Part shown: in pieces, positions 1 through 7,863 of the stretch
Layout of the letters: every line of letters begins with the position of its first letter
Position numbering within the stretch: the first letter of the stretch is position 1
Origin: RUG334 sp045599645
GTDB taxonomy: Bacteria > Muiribacteriota > Ozemobacteria > Ozemobacterales > Ozemobacteraceae
Length of the DNA: 64,000 nucleotides
Assembly (NCBI GenBank): GCA_045599645.1
Contig: JAZRWI010000055.1
Coordinates: 1 to 64,000 of the forward strand
Reading direction: 5' to 3'
Notes under the pieces: model-generated
Seen by the model: the letters and a program-made list of their open reading frames with translations, nothing else
What the model was told of the DNA's origin: nothing
Databases searched by the model: none
Translations under genes and position numbers: made by a program

Positions 1-1
1 T

Positions 2-178
2 TATAGTAAAGAAGATGGATGCTTTTTAGCTTTTGCACCAGAGTTACCTGGTTGTTTTGCTGACGGCAAAACTTTACAGCTAGCCTTAGATAATTTGGAT
101 ACGGTCATAGAAGAATGGATTAGTGTTGCTAAAGAAGAAAAAAGAGAGATACCGGTTCCGGTTGGCAATAAATATTAG
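2..178 (+). CDS. hicB: HicB-family antitoxin, C-terminal part (cut by window start)
   Basis: The reading frame is open from base 2 to the TAG at 176-178 and gives 58 residues. It contains the HicB core: an acidic strand followed by FLAFAPELPGCFADG, then the helix LQLALDNLDTVIEEWI and the tail KREIPVPV. In HicAB type II toxin-antitoxin modules this partially degraded RNase H-like domain binds and neutralises the HicA mRNA interferase. HicA would lie upstream, outside the window. The protein ends soon after the core, with no C-terminal DNA-binding domain, so this is the short type of HicB. The family call rests on the motif; the 5' end cannot be judged. Confidence 0.8.
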   Translation, partial: YSKEDGCFLAFAPELPGCFADGKTLQLALDNLDTVIEEWISVAKEEKREIPVPVGNKY

Positions 179-349
179 AACTATTATAATGTAAGTTTTG
201 GCGATGTGATTTGAACTATAAGCTATAACTTTAATCAATCAGTCGTGTCAATTATTAAAAATCAATTCAGATAGCAATATCTGAAATTTGGTAAAAACTC
301 CGAAGGAATTTTTTTAGTTAGGATAACTTGTGCTAGATTTCTGTTAGAA

Positions 350-520
350 TTAACTTTTCTGAGTTGATTTGGCTAAATTATTGAGTGCGGCTTCTAATTT
401 CTTAGGAGTCATGCCCAATTCTTCAGCGGCTTGTTTTAATGTTAAGAGTCCTTTTTTTACAAGATTATCAAAAATTTTTAATTCACATTTCTTTTCTATT
501 TCGTCTAATACTTTACACAT
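350..520 (-). CDS. Detached copy of the Rpn nuclease C-terminal module (56 aa)
   Basis: A 56-residue frame starts with ATG at 520 directly behind the stop of the Rpn-type gene. It begins MCKVLDEIEKK and ends with KQAAEELGMTPKKLEAALNN. This matches the last about 55 residues of the neighbour (MCKVLSEIER ... KQAAKELGMTPNKLQAALNK). Even the bases before the ATG would read EPITM in one frame, matching KPITM inside the neighbour. So the tail module was duplicated in tandem and is now separated from the nuclease by a stop and a frame change. The module looks like a small helix-turn-helix. It could be translated alone, or be a remnant of a longer repeated tail. Confidence 0.55.
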   Translation of the reverse strand: MCKVLDEIEKKCELKIFDNLVKKGLLTLKQAAEELGMTPKKLEAALNNLAKSTQKS

Positions 521-522
521 GG

Positions 523-1404
523 TTATTGGCTCTTGGATAACTTATTAAGAGCGGCTTGAAGTTTATTTGGAGTCATGCCTAGTTCTTTTGCTGCCTGTTT
601 GATTGTTATCATACCTTTTTTTATAAAGCGAGCTGCTAGGCTAATTTGTCCATTTCTTTCTATTTCGCTTAATACTTTACACATGGTTATTGGTTTTCCT
701 TTCCGTTTTGTTACAAATTTACTTAGTTGACCAAATGCAGGATCACCTGTTACGGCTCTCATCATTTGAAGAATTTCGTTAACATGATTAAATGTATCTT
801 GAGAACCTACATAGTTTTGGTTTTTGCGCTTTTGCACAAAATAGTCAGCAACTATTTTGAAGTCTGACTTGAACATATTTACCTGTTCTTCTGACAAGAA
901 TGCAATCTCAAAGAGATTTATCTTATAATCGTTAACATAAGGTCTTAGTTCTGGTGGAACTACCAACGTCTTCAGCAGACTTTTGGGCTTTCTCCAATGT
1001 TTGTCACCGAAGTATAATACAATGGTGACAACTGGATAGGGGACTACTATTTCTTCTGAACCCTTGTCGTTTGCTTTCGCTAGTAGTTCTGTCAGTTGCT
1101 GTTTATATGAGGCCCCGTCATAGGCTATGGTTCTGAGAGCCATATACGGATCATCACGGGTTTGGTTCTCTAATCCCAGCAATGCCAGACGAACTCTTTG
1201 GCTTTGAATCCAATACTTGGCAACATCACGGGTTTCCTCGTGAAGTTTGCCATCGTCTGCCTTGAAATACGAGACAGGAGAAGCCTCTTCAAGTTTGTCT
1301 TCTTTAACAAGAGGCTTTCCCTTGAAGAGCAATACATTAACTATGTCGGCAAATACATCATTGTATGCTTCCAGAGTTTTTTCTGTGATGTCTTTCTGTC
1401 CCAT
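523..1404 (-). CDS. Rpn-family recombination-promoting nuclease / putative PD-(D/E)XK transposase
   Basis: This about 293-residue protein has the conserved opening MGQKDITEKTLEAYNDVFAD and blocks such as ENQTRDDPYMALRTIAYDG, YPVVTIVLYFG and NDYKINLFEIAFLS. These are typical of the Rpn/YhgA-like PD-(D/E)XK nuclease family found in many copies in gut Clostridia and other anaerobes. Family members are DNA endonucleases linked to RecA-independent recombination and are often horizontally spread. I place the start at the ATG at 1404, where family members begin; a GTG at 1425 would add seven residues. Residues about 240-293 form a small tail domain that is duplicated downstream (350-520). A -10-like TATAAT lies at 1430-1435 on the minus strand. 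Confidence 0.8.
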   Translation of the reverse strand: MGQKDITEKTLEAYNDVFADIVNVLLFKGKPLVKEDKLEEASPVSYFKADDGKLHEETRDVAKYWIQSQRVRLALLGLENQTRDDPYMALRTIAYDGASYKQQLTELLAKANDKGSEEIVVPYPVVTIVLYFGDKHWRKPKSLLKTLVVPPELRPYVNDYKINLFEIAFLSEEQVNMFKSDFKIVADYFVQKRKNQNYVGSQDTFNHVNEILQMMRAVTGDPAFGQLSKFVTKRKGKPITMCKVLSEIERNGQISLAARFIKKGMITIKQAAKELGMTPNKLQAALNKLSKSQ

Positions 1405-1425
1405 ATTCAGATTACTACCTTTCAC

Positions 1426-1911
1426 CTAAATTATAAACAGACTTATCTTTCTAGGCAAGTGGTTTTAAAGTATTTACTGAAACTGAAACTTACGCAACAC
1501 TTAATAGGGACATCCACAAACAATTTATTTAAAAGCTATTTACAAAATTAGCAATTCAAGTTACAATAGAATCGATTTTTGAACCTTTGATTGTTTTTAA
1601 TATTATTTTTTGGCTGCTCTAATTATTTTTTTGATTTCAAAGGCATGTGAAAAGCAACTATTGAGTTTATGCAGCACCTAATAGAGGAGTTTATCATGCC
1701 TACAAAATTTTTCCCCATAACAAGTCCGTTTTCTATAACCTACAATTTAGTATTTAAAAAAATGCATATCATTATTTTATTATAGTTTCATCCTTAATGG
1801 CCAAAACTAACTACATAGTAGAAGTCATAATCATTTTGTTTAATCACTATCCATCCTCTTTTCCCCTAACATAAGACTTACAGAATACACAATGCAAAGG
1901 AGAAACATGAC
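1426..1911. other. AT-rich intergenic region between divergent island genes
   Basis: This 486-bp gap separates the minus-strand Rpn-type gene from the plus-strand GHKL gene. It is very AT-rich. It holds the Rpn promoter at its left end, one short frame with a good ribosome binding site (1696-1785), and the Shine-Dalgarno AAAGGAG at 1897-1903 for the gene at 1912. I see no RNA gene and no inverted-repeat end of an insertion sequence. Confidence 0.5.
1696..1785 (+). CDS. Possible 29-residue peptide
   Basis: An ATG at 1696 follows a strong Shine-Dalgarno GAGGAG (1684-1689) at good spacing. It opens 29 codons (MPTKFFPITSPF...) ending at TAG 1783-1785. Its first residues loosely recall the opening of the two GHKL genes downstream (MPIIKLG, MTIKAL), so it may be a relic of a third copy. 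The length is too short to be sure that it is coding. Confidence 0.25.
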   Translation: MPTKFFPITSPFSITYNLVFKKMHIIILL

Positions 1912-3501
1912 ATGCCAATAATTAAACTAGGTATAGCGCTAGATTATCCCGTTAAATGGGAAAAGAAAAGAATTCTACGCGACCTCATACAAAATTTCTA
2001 TGATGCAATAGGAGCAGAGAATTTTGAAGAGTGTTTTCACTTAGATTTCCACTTAGCTAACTCTGATCAATTACGCTATAACGTTGAGATGAAAACCGAT
2101 AAAAGTTCTTTTTCATATGAATGGCTATGTCACATTGGAAGTAGCACAAAAACGAATTGCCCAGGACAATTTGTAGGCATGTATGGTGAAGGCTTTAAAA
2201 TTTGCTCTTTATGCTTATATAGAGATTACAAATGCAGCATTATTATGGAATCCCAGGATTGGAAAATTAACGTTTGTACATACAACGAAATTATTGACGG
2301 ACAACCTACTACAATGTTGGGGTTCCAGTTGCAAGCAAGGAAAAATGGCATTTTAACCAAGCTTAGCCTGACCAACCTTAATGAAAATGACTGCAAATAT
2401 TTACAAGAAGCTAAATTAGAATTTTTTTATCCAAGTAATCCACTTTTTAAGGAAAAACTTTATGAAGACAAGACAATTACTATTTATTCAAGAAGCGCAA
2501 TGAGTATTCCCTGTTCTCAAAATATAAAGAATTTTAAAGGAATTTTATATTGCAATTTCTTAGCAAGAGGTAGACTACAATTTCCTTTAATTATACTAGT
2601 CAAAATTGATATGACAAAAATTGATTCAAGAAAGCGTGATGTTTTACTTGATCATGAAACTAAGGAATTACTAAATGATGTATTAAAAAGTAATACATCT
2701 CCAAAGGCGTCGCTTATTATATTAGAAAGTATGAAAGACTTTTGGAACGATATGCCCAATACCATAGCCGATGTCAGAACTTGGTATTACTTTATCTGTC
2801 AATTAGTTCGAAACATTTCAGCAAATAAAAAATACCAAAAACTATTCACAATGAAATATACAAAACTGTTTTATATAGACAGAAAAGGATTTGATAGCTA
2901 TAAAAATCAGATTATCGATAAAACCCATATATGGGCAAAAAACAAATCAAATATCAACTTAGTTAATCCTATTTTTCGAATGCTAGGTGCCAAATCGTTA
3001 ATAAAAGCATACAAAAAAGAAACAAAACTTGAATTTGTAGAACCAGACCAGCAAATGCAAAAACGTATAAACGTATTATTGATAAGTTTAAAATACATAA
3101 TTCCTGAATTTAATATTTTACAATTGCCACAAATATCTATCGTTGATAATAATATTATCAACACTCCAGATTTTTATTTTATCAAGAACAAAGCTAATGA
3201 AAAAAGACTAGGTCTAAAATATAAGATAAAAAGAATAACACTCACAGTCGACGACATAGAAAGTCATGATTTCGAAGTAATTTTATTTAAAACAGCCTTT
3301 ATTTTGCTACATTCTTTCGCCAAAATACGAAGCAGCGTCTTTAACTTGCATCTCACAGATCTTGCAGCTTCTTTCATTGAAAATGCAAAAATATTAGGCC
3401 TTCTTAAGGAGGAATGGAATAGCAGAAATGAGGTTAGTAACAATGATATCGGATCAGAAGGAGACTTTCTATCACAAACCAACTACAAACTCAACCAATA
3501 A
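1912..3501 (+). CDS. GHKL-fold ATPase protein, paralogue A (degenerate metallopeptidase tail)
   Basis: The N-terminal about 110 residues carry the two nucleotide-binding boxes of a GHKL (Hsp90/MutL/sacsin-like) ATPase. The N box is RDLIQNFYDAIG at about residues 23-34. The G1 region is GSSTK followed by GMYGEGFKICSL at about 77-100. The middle is unlike any family I can name. The C-terminus aligns with the next gene, but where that gene has HELLH this one reads HSFAK, so the glutamate and second histidine of the zinc site are missing. The protein has no signal peptide or membrane segment. Start ATG 1912 follows AAAGGAG. The paralogue begins 61 bp downstream, so the two are probably one transcript. 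I infer a partner role without peptidase activity. Confidence 0.6.
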   Translation: MPIIKLGIALDYPVKWEKKRILRDLIQNFYDAIGAENFEECFHLDFHLANSDQLRYNVEMKTDKSSFSYEWLCHIGSSTKTNCPGQFVGMYGEGFKICSLCLYRDYKCSIIMESQDWKINVCTYNEIIDGQPTTMLGFQLQARKNGILTKLSLTNLNENDCKYLQEAKLEFFYPSNPLFKEKLYEDKTITIYSRSAMSIPCSQNIKNFKGILYCNFLARGRLQFPLIILVKIDMTKIDSRKRDVLLDHETKELLNDVLKSNTSPKASLIILESMKDFWNDMPNTIADVRTWYYFICQLVRNISANKKYQKLFTMKYTKLFYIDRKGFDSYKNQIIDKTHIWAKNKSNINLVNPIFRMLGAKSLIKAYKKETKLEFVEPDQQMQKRINVLLISLKYIIPEFNILQLPQISIVDNNIINTPDFYFIKNKANEKRLGLKYKIKRITLTVDDIESHDFEVILFKTAFILLHSFAKIRSSVFNLHLTDLAASFIENAKILGLLKEEWNSRNEVSNNDIGSEGDFLSQTNYKLNQ

Positions 3502-3562
3502 CTTGTAAACCAAGACTAGCTTGAATATCTAATACTTTACAGGAAGGAAGTTACAGAACAAT

Positions 3563-5077
3563 ATGACTATAAAAGCTCTTAATATAGTGTATTCGTATCC
3601 GGTAAAATGGTCGCTAACAAAGCTTTTATCAGATTTCATCCAAAACTTTTTCGACGCAATTGGGCCTGAGAATTTCAGTAAAAATTTTAAGCACACATAC
3701 CTTGACAACACTCTAAGACTTATTTCCCACGAAGCGTTTTCAATAGAATGGTTATATTTTTTCGGCGCATCAACCAAAAGAAATCAGAATATTTCATACG
3801 CAGGTAAATTTGGCGAAGGTTTTAAGGTAGCCTCATTAATAGCACATCGTGATTACAATCTTGAAATTTCCATGGAGTCTTTAAATTGGAAACTAACAGT
3901 AACTAAGACAGCGGGCAAAATAGAGAATAAAGACGTTATGTTTCTAGCGTATGACATAACAGAACGCTCTAACACAAATGAAACAATACTAACACTCAAA
4001 GGCATAAAAGAAAATGACTATAAAGATTTTATTGAACTTCTAAAAGATTTCTATTACAAAGGGAATCCCATACTAGGTGAATGCATATTTAAGAATTCTA
4101 AAATTGGCTTGTATAAATCAAAAGAGAGAGAACAATCTTTCGGAAGAATATATATAAATTACCTTTCTAGAAAAACAATCAAAATTCCATTGATTATATG
4201 TCATAATCATTTTGCTATATCAAGAGATGACCGTGACAGAGATACAGTCTATGAATCTGAAATAAAACAAATAATAGTTGATGTAGTTGAATCATTACCC
4301 ATAAAAAAAAGTATCGTAACACTAGAATATCTTGAAAAATACTGGTCATGCAATTTTAGTGAAAACAAAATCGGTTTTGCTTATAAATTCTTAATAGAAA
4401 ACTTAGTTCATGAGATTTCAGAAGATAGGAATGCCGTTGAATATTTTAAAAAGAAATATAAAGCAAAATATATAGCTAAATTTTATGGTTATGGACAAAA
4501 TGACTCTCTAATAGTCAAAGCCTGGTATAGGCATCAGAATAAATCCTCAAGTAAAAAAATAATTGTTCCGAAGTTTTTTTACTGGCTTGGAATTCAACGG
4601 ATATATGACATTTGTTTGAAACACGGAGTTTTGAATACAACAAGAAAACCCTCTAATGAAGAATATAAATATTTAAGTATTCTTACAGAAATAGTAAATA
4701 AATTTTTTAACGAATTAGTAAGTTATTCTAATCTTCCAGATTGTGAAATCATAACAAATAATGAATCTCCAGTCCACGGGCTTGCGCACTGCCAAGAAAT
4801 AAAAGGAAAGACCAACAAAAAATATAATTTAAAAGTAGTCAGTAACATATACACTATTAAACTCAAATTCAACTTATTTTCAAAAACTACTTTTGCGCAA
4901 GCGTTAACAACTTATTTGCACGAACTTCTACACCAATATGGCGGAGACGCATCAAAGCAATTTAATAAAGCATTATTTTTTATGAATTCAATTATCCTGA
5001 GTAATCTAAGCAACTTTGAAGAATACGAAACGAGATGGAAAACAATAACAAACCAACAGAAACCAATTGCAATCTAA
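3563..5077 (+). CDS. GHKL-fold ATPase fused to an HExxH metallopeptidase-like domain, paralogue B
   Basis: This 504-residue protein parallels the preceding gene. The N box is SDFIQNFFDAIG (about residues 23-34) and the G1 box is GASTK then GKFGEGFKVASL (about 70-95). Near the C-terminus, residues 453-457 read HELLH in the context LHELLHQYGGDASKQF. This is a classical zinc-metallopeptidase helix, close to the HExxHxxG pattern of metzincins, and is absent from paralogue A. I infer an ATP-driven or ATP-gated protease in the cytoplasm, since no export signal is seen. The location, between a nuclease gene and a broken ATPase gene, is typical of a defence or toxin island. Substrate and trigger are unknown. 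AGGAAGGAAG at 3541-3550 is a distant ribosome binding site. Confidence 0.6.
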   Translation: MTIKALNIVYSYPVKWSLTKLLSDFIQNFFDAIGPENFSKNFKHTYLDNTLRLISHEAFSIEWLYFFGASTKRNQNISYAGKFGEGFKVASLIAHRDYNLEISMESLNWKLTVTKTAGKIENKDVMFLAYDITERSNTNETILTLKGIKENDYKDFIELLKDFYYKGNPILGECIFKNSKIGLYKSKEREQSFGRIYINYLSRKTIKIPLIICHNHFAISRDDRDRDTVYESEIKQIIVDVVESLPIKKSIVTLEYLEKYWSCNFSENKIGFAYKFLIENLVHEISEDRNAVEYFKKKYKAKYIAKFYGYGQNDSLIVKAWYRHQNKSSSKKIIVPKFFYWLGIQRIYDICLKHGVLNTTRKPSNEEYKYLSILTEIVNKFFNELVSYSNLPDCEIITNNESPVHGLAHCQEIKGKTNKKYNLKVVSNIYTIKLKFNLFSKTTFAQALTTYLHELLHQYGGDASKQFNKALFFMNSIILSNLSNFEEYETRWKTITNQQKPIAI

Positions 5078-5118
5078 AATTACATTACTAGAGTAACTTA
5101 TCGATGAAAGGTAAAACA

Positions 5119-5481
5119 ATGTTAGAAAACCAACTAAGTGAATTTGATATTGGATATGAAGAAGGCTTTGCCAAGGGTTATCGATTTGGAGTAACCGATG
5201 CAGATATATTTGCATTGCGAATAATCATCCGTGGGCTGATTAAAGCAAAGAAAATAAAAAATATTTCCGAATTAGTTAACTTCATTAAACATAGTAATCA
5301 TAGAGCAAATATTGACGTGAGAATTGGGAATTTGAGTTCTTACTTGGAAAATATTAGCATATTGGTAAACAATTGGAATCGTAGTGATGAAACAATAAGC
5401 AGAAAGTTATGGAAAATATCAGAAGGAAAACCACTAATAGATTTAAAAATCTTCCTCGATCTGATTGGCAACAAGTTATAA
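5119..5481 (+). CDS. Small protein of unknown function behind the GHKL pair
   Basis: The likely start is the ATG at 5119, behind AAAGG at 5107-5111, giving 120 residues; an ATG at 5104 would add five. It has an N-terminal stretch YEEGFAKGYRFG, a Gly/aromatic-spaced helix also seen in tails of Rpn-like and FliH-like proteins. Then follow basic and hydrophobic helices (IIIRGLIKAKKIKNISEL). There is no signal peptide. It starts 41 bp after paralogue B, so it may be the third gene of that unit. I do not recognise a family. Confidence 0.5.
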   Translation: MLENQLSEFDIGYEEGFAKGYRFGVTDADIFALRIIIRGLIKAKKIKNISELVNFIKHSNHRANIDVRIGNLSSYLENISILVNNWNRSDETISRKLWKISEGKPLIDLKIFLDLIGNKL

Positions 5482-5511
5482 ACAGAAAGTTGATAAAAAT
5501 ATGATTACCTC

Positions 5512-5850
5512 ATGGAAAACATAATCTATAACGATTTGAGAATCCGTGGGTGTGAAGTTGATATAGGAATTGTTTACAATAATGAAAAAAATAAAAAAGG
5601 GCAGACTGTTCAATTGGCTAAGGAAATTGATTTCATAGCAACGATGGGTGACAAAAAGACATATATTCAATCGGCATACGCATTGACGTCTGATGAAAAA
5701 TCTGAAGCAGAAAACAAACCTTTTGGTCTGACTGGAGACTCTTTTCCAAAGATAATAGTTCGTCACGACATAAGAAAACGATGGTATGACGATAAAGGAA
5801 TTCTCAATATAGGCATATTTGATTTCCTGCTAGATGATAGAATTGTTTGA
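5512..5850 (+). pseudogene. Truncated AAA ATPase (AAA_14/DUF4143), C-terminal fragment only
   Basis: The 112 residues read MENIIYNDLRIRGCEVDIG, then KEIDFIA, KKTYIQSAYAL, FPKIIVRHDIRKRW and GILNIGIFDFLLD. They match the C-terminal restriction-nuclease-like DUF4143 end of the large AAA_14 ATPases that are abundant in gut anaerobes. The P-loop and whole N-terminal ATPase part (about 300 residues) are missing. The frame is open for only five codons upstream of the ATG (YDYL precedes the M) before a stop, so this is a deletion remnant. It marks a recombination boundary of the island. Confidence 0.75.
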
Positions 5851-6010
5851 TTTTTCCAAAATGTTGATACATTAATTTTCCGTTATATATGATTGCGTTT
5901 ATTTAAGCAACGGATAACAGGATGAGGGCGGATTATTTTATTCACAATTCACAATTTATAATGCACAATTTGGGGTTTATGAAAGTTACAGGCTTGGTGC
6001 TTCATTCGAA

Positions 6011-6103
6011 TGCATAATTCATAATGCATAATGCATAATGCATAATGCATAATTCATAATTCATAATTCATAATGAATAATGCATAATTCATTATGCATA
6101 ATT
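6011..6103. repeat. Heptanucleotide tandem array, unit CATAATK
   Basis: About 13 near-perfect copies of a 7-bp unit, CATAATG or CATAATT, run head to tail through this intergenic stretch, after scattered decayed copies from 5940. The same unit recurs at 40248-40300, 58687-58710 and, on the other strand, at 59261-59322. Confidence 0.9.
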
Positions 6104-6247
6104 TTTTGCTTTTAAGAGACTTGGCTCTGGTTTACTTACAGGCAAAGTAGAAGTTTCTCGGCTACAGCCAACAGCTAATTGCGGCTGTTTTTCTCGGCAT
6201 AATTCATAATGCATAATTTTTTGCTTTAAAGAGACTTGGCTCTGGTT
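6096..6247. repeat. Direct repeat of about 38 bp flanking a hairpin-prone segment
   Basis: A segment starting GCATAATTTTTTGCTTTT and ending AGAGACTTGGCTCTGGTTT occurs at 6096-6133 and again, with one base less, at 6211-6247. Between them lies a segment rich in self-complementary CTCGGC/GCCGAG and AGCCAACAGCTAAT motifs. Related motifs occur at 50330-50450 and 58750-58800. The rest of the 5851-6412 gap shows no gene. Confidence 0.8.
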
Positions 6248-6412
6248 TTTTCTACAGGGTCGTTCGTTATTTTTTTTGCTTGAAGTTCTGGTAAAAATTA
6301 GTATAGAATAATTTATATTGGACTTAACTATTAGTTTAAATATTGGTTTTTGTTTATTAGAAATAGTTAATTTTTATACTCCTGCAAAATTTTCATCATG
6401 AGGTGCATAAAA

Positions 6413-6514
6413 ATGAACTTAAATATTATTAGCATATTGTTTGTTTTACTGATTGTTCAAATGTTGATACAGAGCTATCTGAAGCTGTTTCCAGTCGGGA
6501 GAGTCATTCGATGA
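6413..6514 (+). CDS. 33-residue single-pass membrane peptide upstream of an XRE regulator
   Basis: ATG 6413 opens a 33-codon frame whose product is a hydrophobic helix (IISILFVLLIVQMLIQSYL) followed by a basic end (KLFPVGRVIR). The stop overlaps the next start as ATGA at 6511-6514, which implies translational coupling with the helix-turn-helix gene. The layout suggests a small membrane component of a three-gene unit. No family is recognisable at this length and no strong ribosome binding site is seen. Confidence 0.5.
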   Translation: MNLNIISILFVLLIVQMLIQSYLKLFPVGRVIR

Positions 6515-6813
6515 TTCACGAAAACCTGAGAGAATTATTGAAATGCCATAATATGACAGGAGCGGAATTTGCAAAAAAGATGGGGGTAACTGCTGCAAAA
6601 GCAAGCCGGTGGCTGACTGGAATCACAGAACCAGGAATTGCTGATGTATTAAAAATCTGCAGCATATTCAAGGTTCCTGTGGATTATCTTATTCTTGGAA
6701 AATATGGTAACCGTGTTTTATCTGAGAGTGATTTGAAATTTCTATCCTTTACTGAAGTTCAGAAAAAAAGACTGCTTGCTTTGAAAACAGTGATTTTTGA
6801 AGGTGACACGTAG
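6511..6813 (+). CDS. XRE-family helix-turn-helix regulator
   Basis: This 100-residue protein has a Cro/CI-type helix-turn-helix over residues about 5-62: LRELLKCHNMTGAEFAKKMG, then a recognition helix around VTAAKASRWLTG, and the closing VPVDYLILG. It should bind DNA as a dimer and regulate its own unit. It overlaps the membrane peptide gene by 4 bp and is followed without a gap by the gene at 6814, so the three are probably one operon. The last about 35 residues are a charged helical tail. Confidence 0.85.
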   Translation: MIHENLRELLKCHNMTGAEFAKKMGVTAAKASRWLTGITEPGIADVLKICSIFKVPVDYLILGKYGNRVLSESDLKFLSFTEVQKKRLLALKTVIFEGDT

Positions 6814-7815
6814 TTGACTCTTCGCTGTAGCAATGATAAAATTCACTATCTTTTAAATCAGGTGATTCGGATGCAGCGATTTCAGGCTTCCTGGCTTGTA
6901 GAAACAATAATGGATAATATTACTGACTTGAGTGCAAGCCCAAGCTGGTTTTTTCCATGCATTTGCCAGTTTTCGCCTATGGAATGGCTTGCTCAGCGAA
7001 ATACCAGAATTATAATCAATGTACCTGTTCATAGTCAGGCTATGCTTTTTAAAAGCTGGTTTTCAAAATCTGATATGTTTCCTCAGGAAGATATTCTTAA
7101 GGCTTTTAACCAGATACTGATGAAAACCATAGATATCAATATAAATCCATTCAAGGGCTGGCTGGATGTATATTTCTCAAAACAGCAGCTTGATTATCTT
7201 CTTTATTGGCGCGAAGCAGCCAGTGAACTCAATGATGAAGTCCTGAAGGGAACATTTCTGGCGATAGTATCGCAGGTAATCAATTATTGGCTTGCAAATA
7301 ACAGGGCTGGCATTGAGAATACTTTTAAGCCTGACGAAATATTGGCATTTTATTATAAGCGCTATAGAGGTTTCAGAGATCACCTGACTGATTTTAAAAT
7401 TACCGAAGAGGCTATAGAAGGCGTGAAAGCTGTTGAATGCTCAACTGTTGTATTCAATCTGGTTTTCGGTGATGAAGACTATCTTGAGGATGAAACACAG
7501 CTTATCTATAATGCATGGATAAATGGTTATACCGATTTGGAAGAATCTAAACGAAGTTTTAGCAACGAATTAAAAAGATATACCATAGAGCTGAATACAA
7601 CCAAAAACTTTGGCTTCTTCAAGAAAATGTCTGAAAAAGCCAAAAGTGCAGCATTTTGCTGGTCAGGGAAGGGGATTACCCCGAATTTCTACCAGCGCAC
7701 ACTGGTTGAACCCCTTGAACATCTGATGTCAGAAAAGTATAAGCATAGTAAGCTAGTATACAAATGCATTGATGCCGTTACCGACGCTTATGACTACATA
7801 CTGCTTTTTTATTGA
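6814..7815 (+). CDS. Unknown 333-residue protein partnered with the XRE regulator
   Basis: The frame starts with TTG directly after the regulator stop, with AAGGTG at 6799-6804 as ribosome binding site; an ATG at 6871 is the alternative. The protein is soluble-looking, rich in Trp and Tyr and mostly helical, with no signal peptide. I see no catalytic motif I can name. Notable stretches are SPSWFFPCICQFSPMEWL (about residues 46-63), WREAASELNDEVLKG and WSGKGITPNFYQRTLVEPLE near the end. Tight coupling to the regulator suggests an effector or sensor that works with it. Confidence 0.55.
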   Translation: MTLRCSNDKIHYLLNQVIRMQRFQASWLVETIMDNITDLSASPSWFFPCICQFSPMEWLAQRNTRIIINVPVHSQAMLFKSWFSKSDMFPQEDILKAFNQILMKTIDININPFKGWLDVYFSKQQLDYLLYWREAASELNDEVLKGTFLAIVSQVINYWLANNRAGIENTFKPDEILAFYYKRYRGFRDHLTDFKITEEAIEGVKAVECSTVVFNLVFGDEDYLEDETQLIYNAWINGYTDLEESKRSFSNELKRYTIELNTTKNFGFFKKMSEKAKSAAFCWSGKGITPNFYQRTLVEPLEHLMSEKYKHSKLVYKCIDAVTDAYDYILLFY

Positions 7816-7821
7816 TTCATG

Positions 7822-7850
7822 AAATTGAAAATACTGTGGTTTTGTGGTAG
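7822..7850 (+). promoter_or_regulatory. Sigma70-type promoter for the scpAB operon
   Basis: TTGAAA (7822-7827) is separated by 17 bp from TAGAAT (7845-7850), with TGG just before the -10 (extended -10). Transcription would begin near 7857, a few bases before the ATG at 7864, so the leader is very short. Confidence 0.65.
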
Positions 7851-7863
7851 AATCAAGCCAATC

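Noticed and set aside
1198..1551. A 117-codon plus-strand frame opposite the Rpn-type gene
   Set aside because: It is antisense to a well-recognised family member and its sequence has no family-like features.
5851..6412. Untranslated regulatory RNA
   Set aside because: The stretch is tandem repeat and direct repeat; no promoter-terminator pair or conserved fold could be seen.
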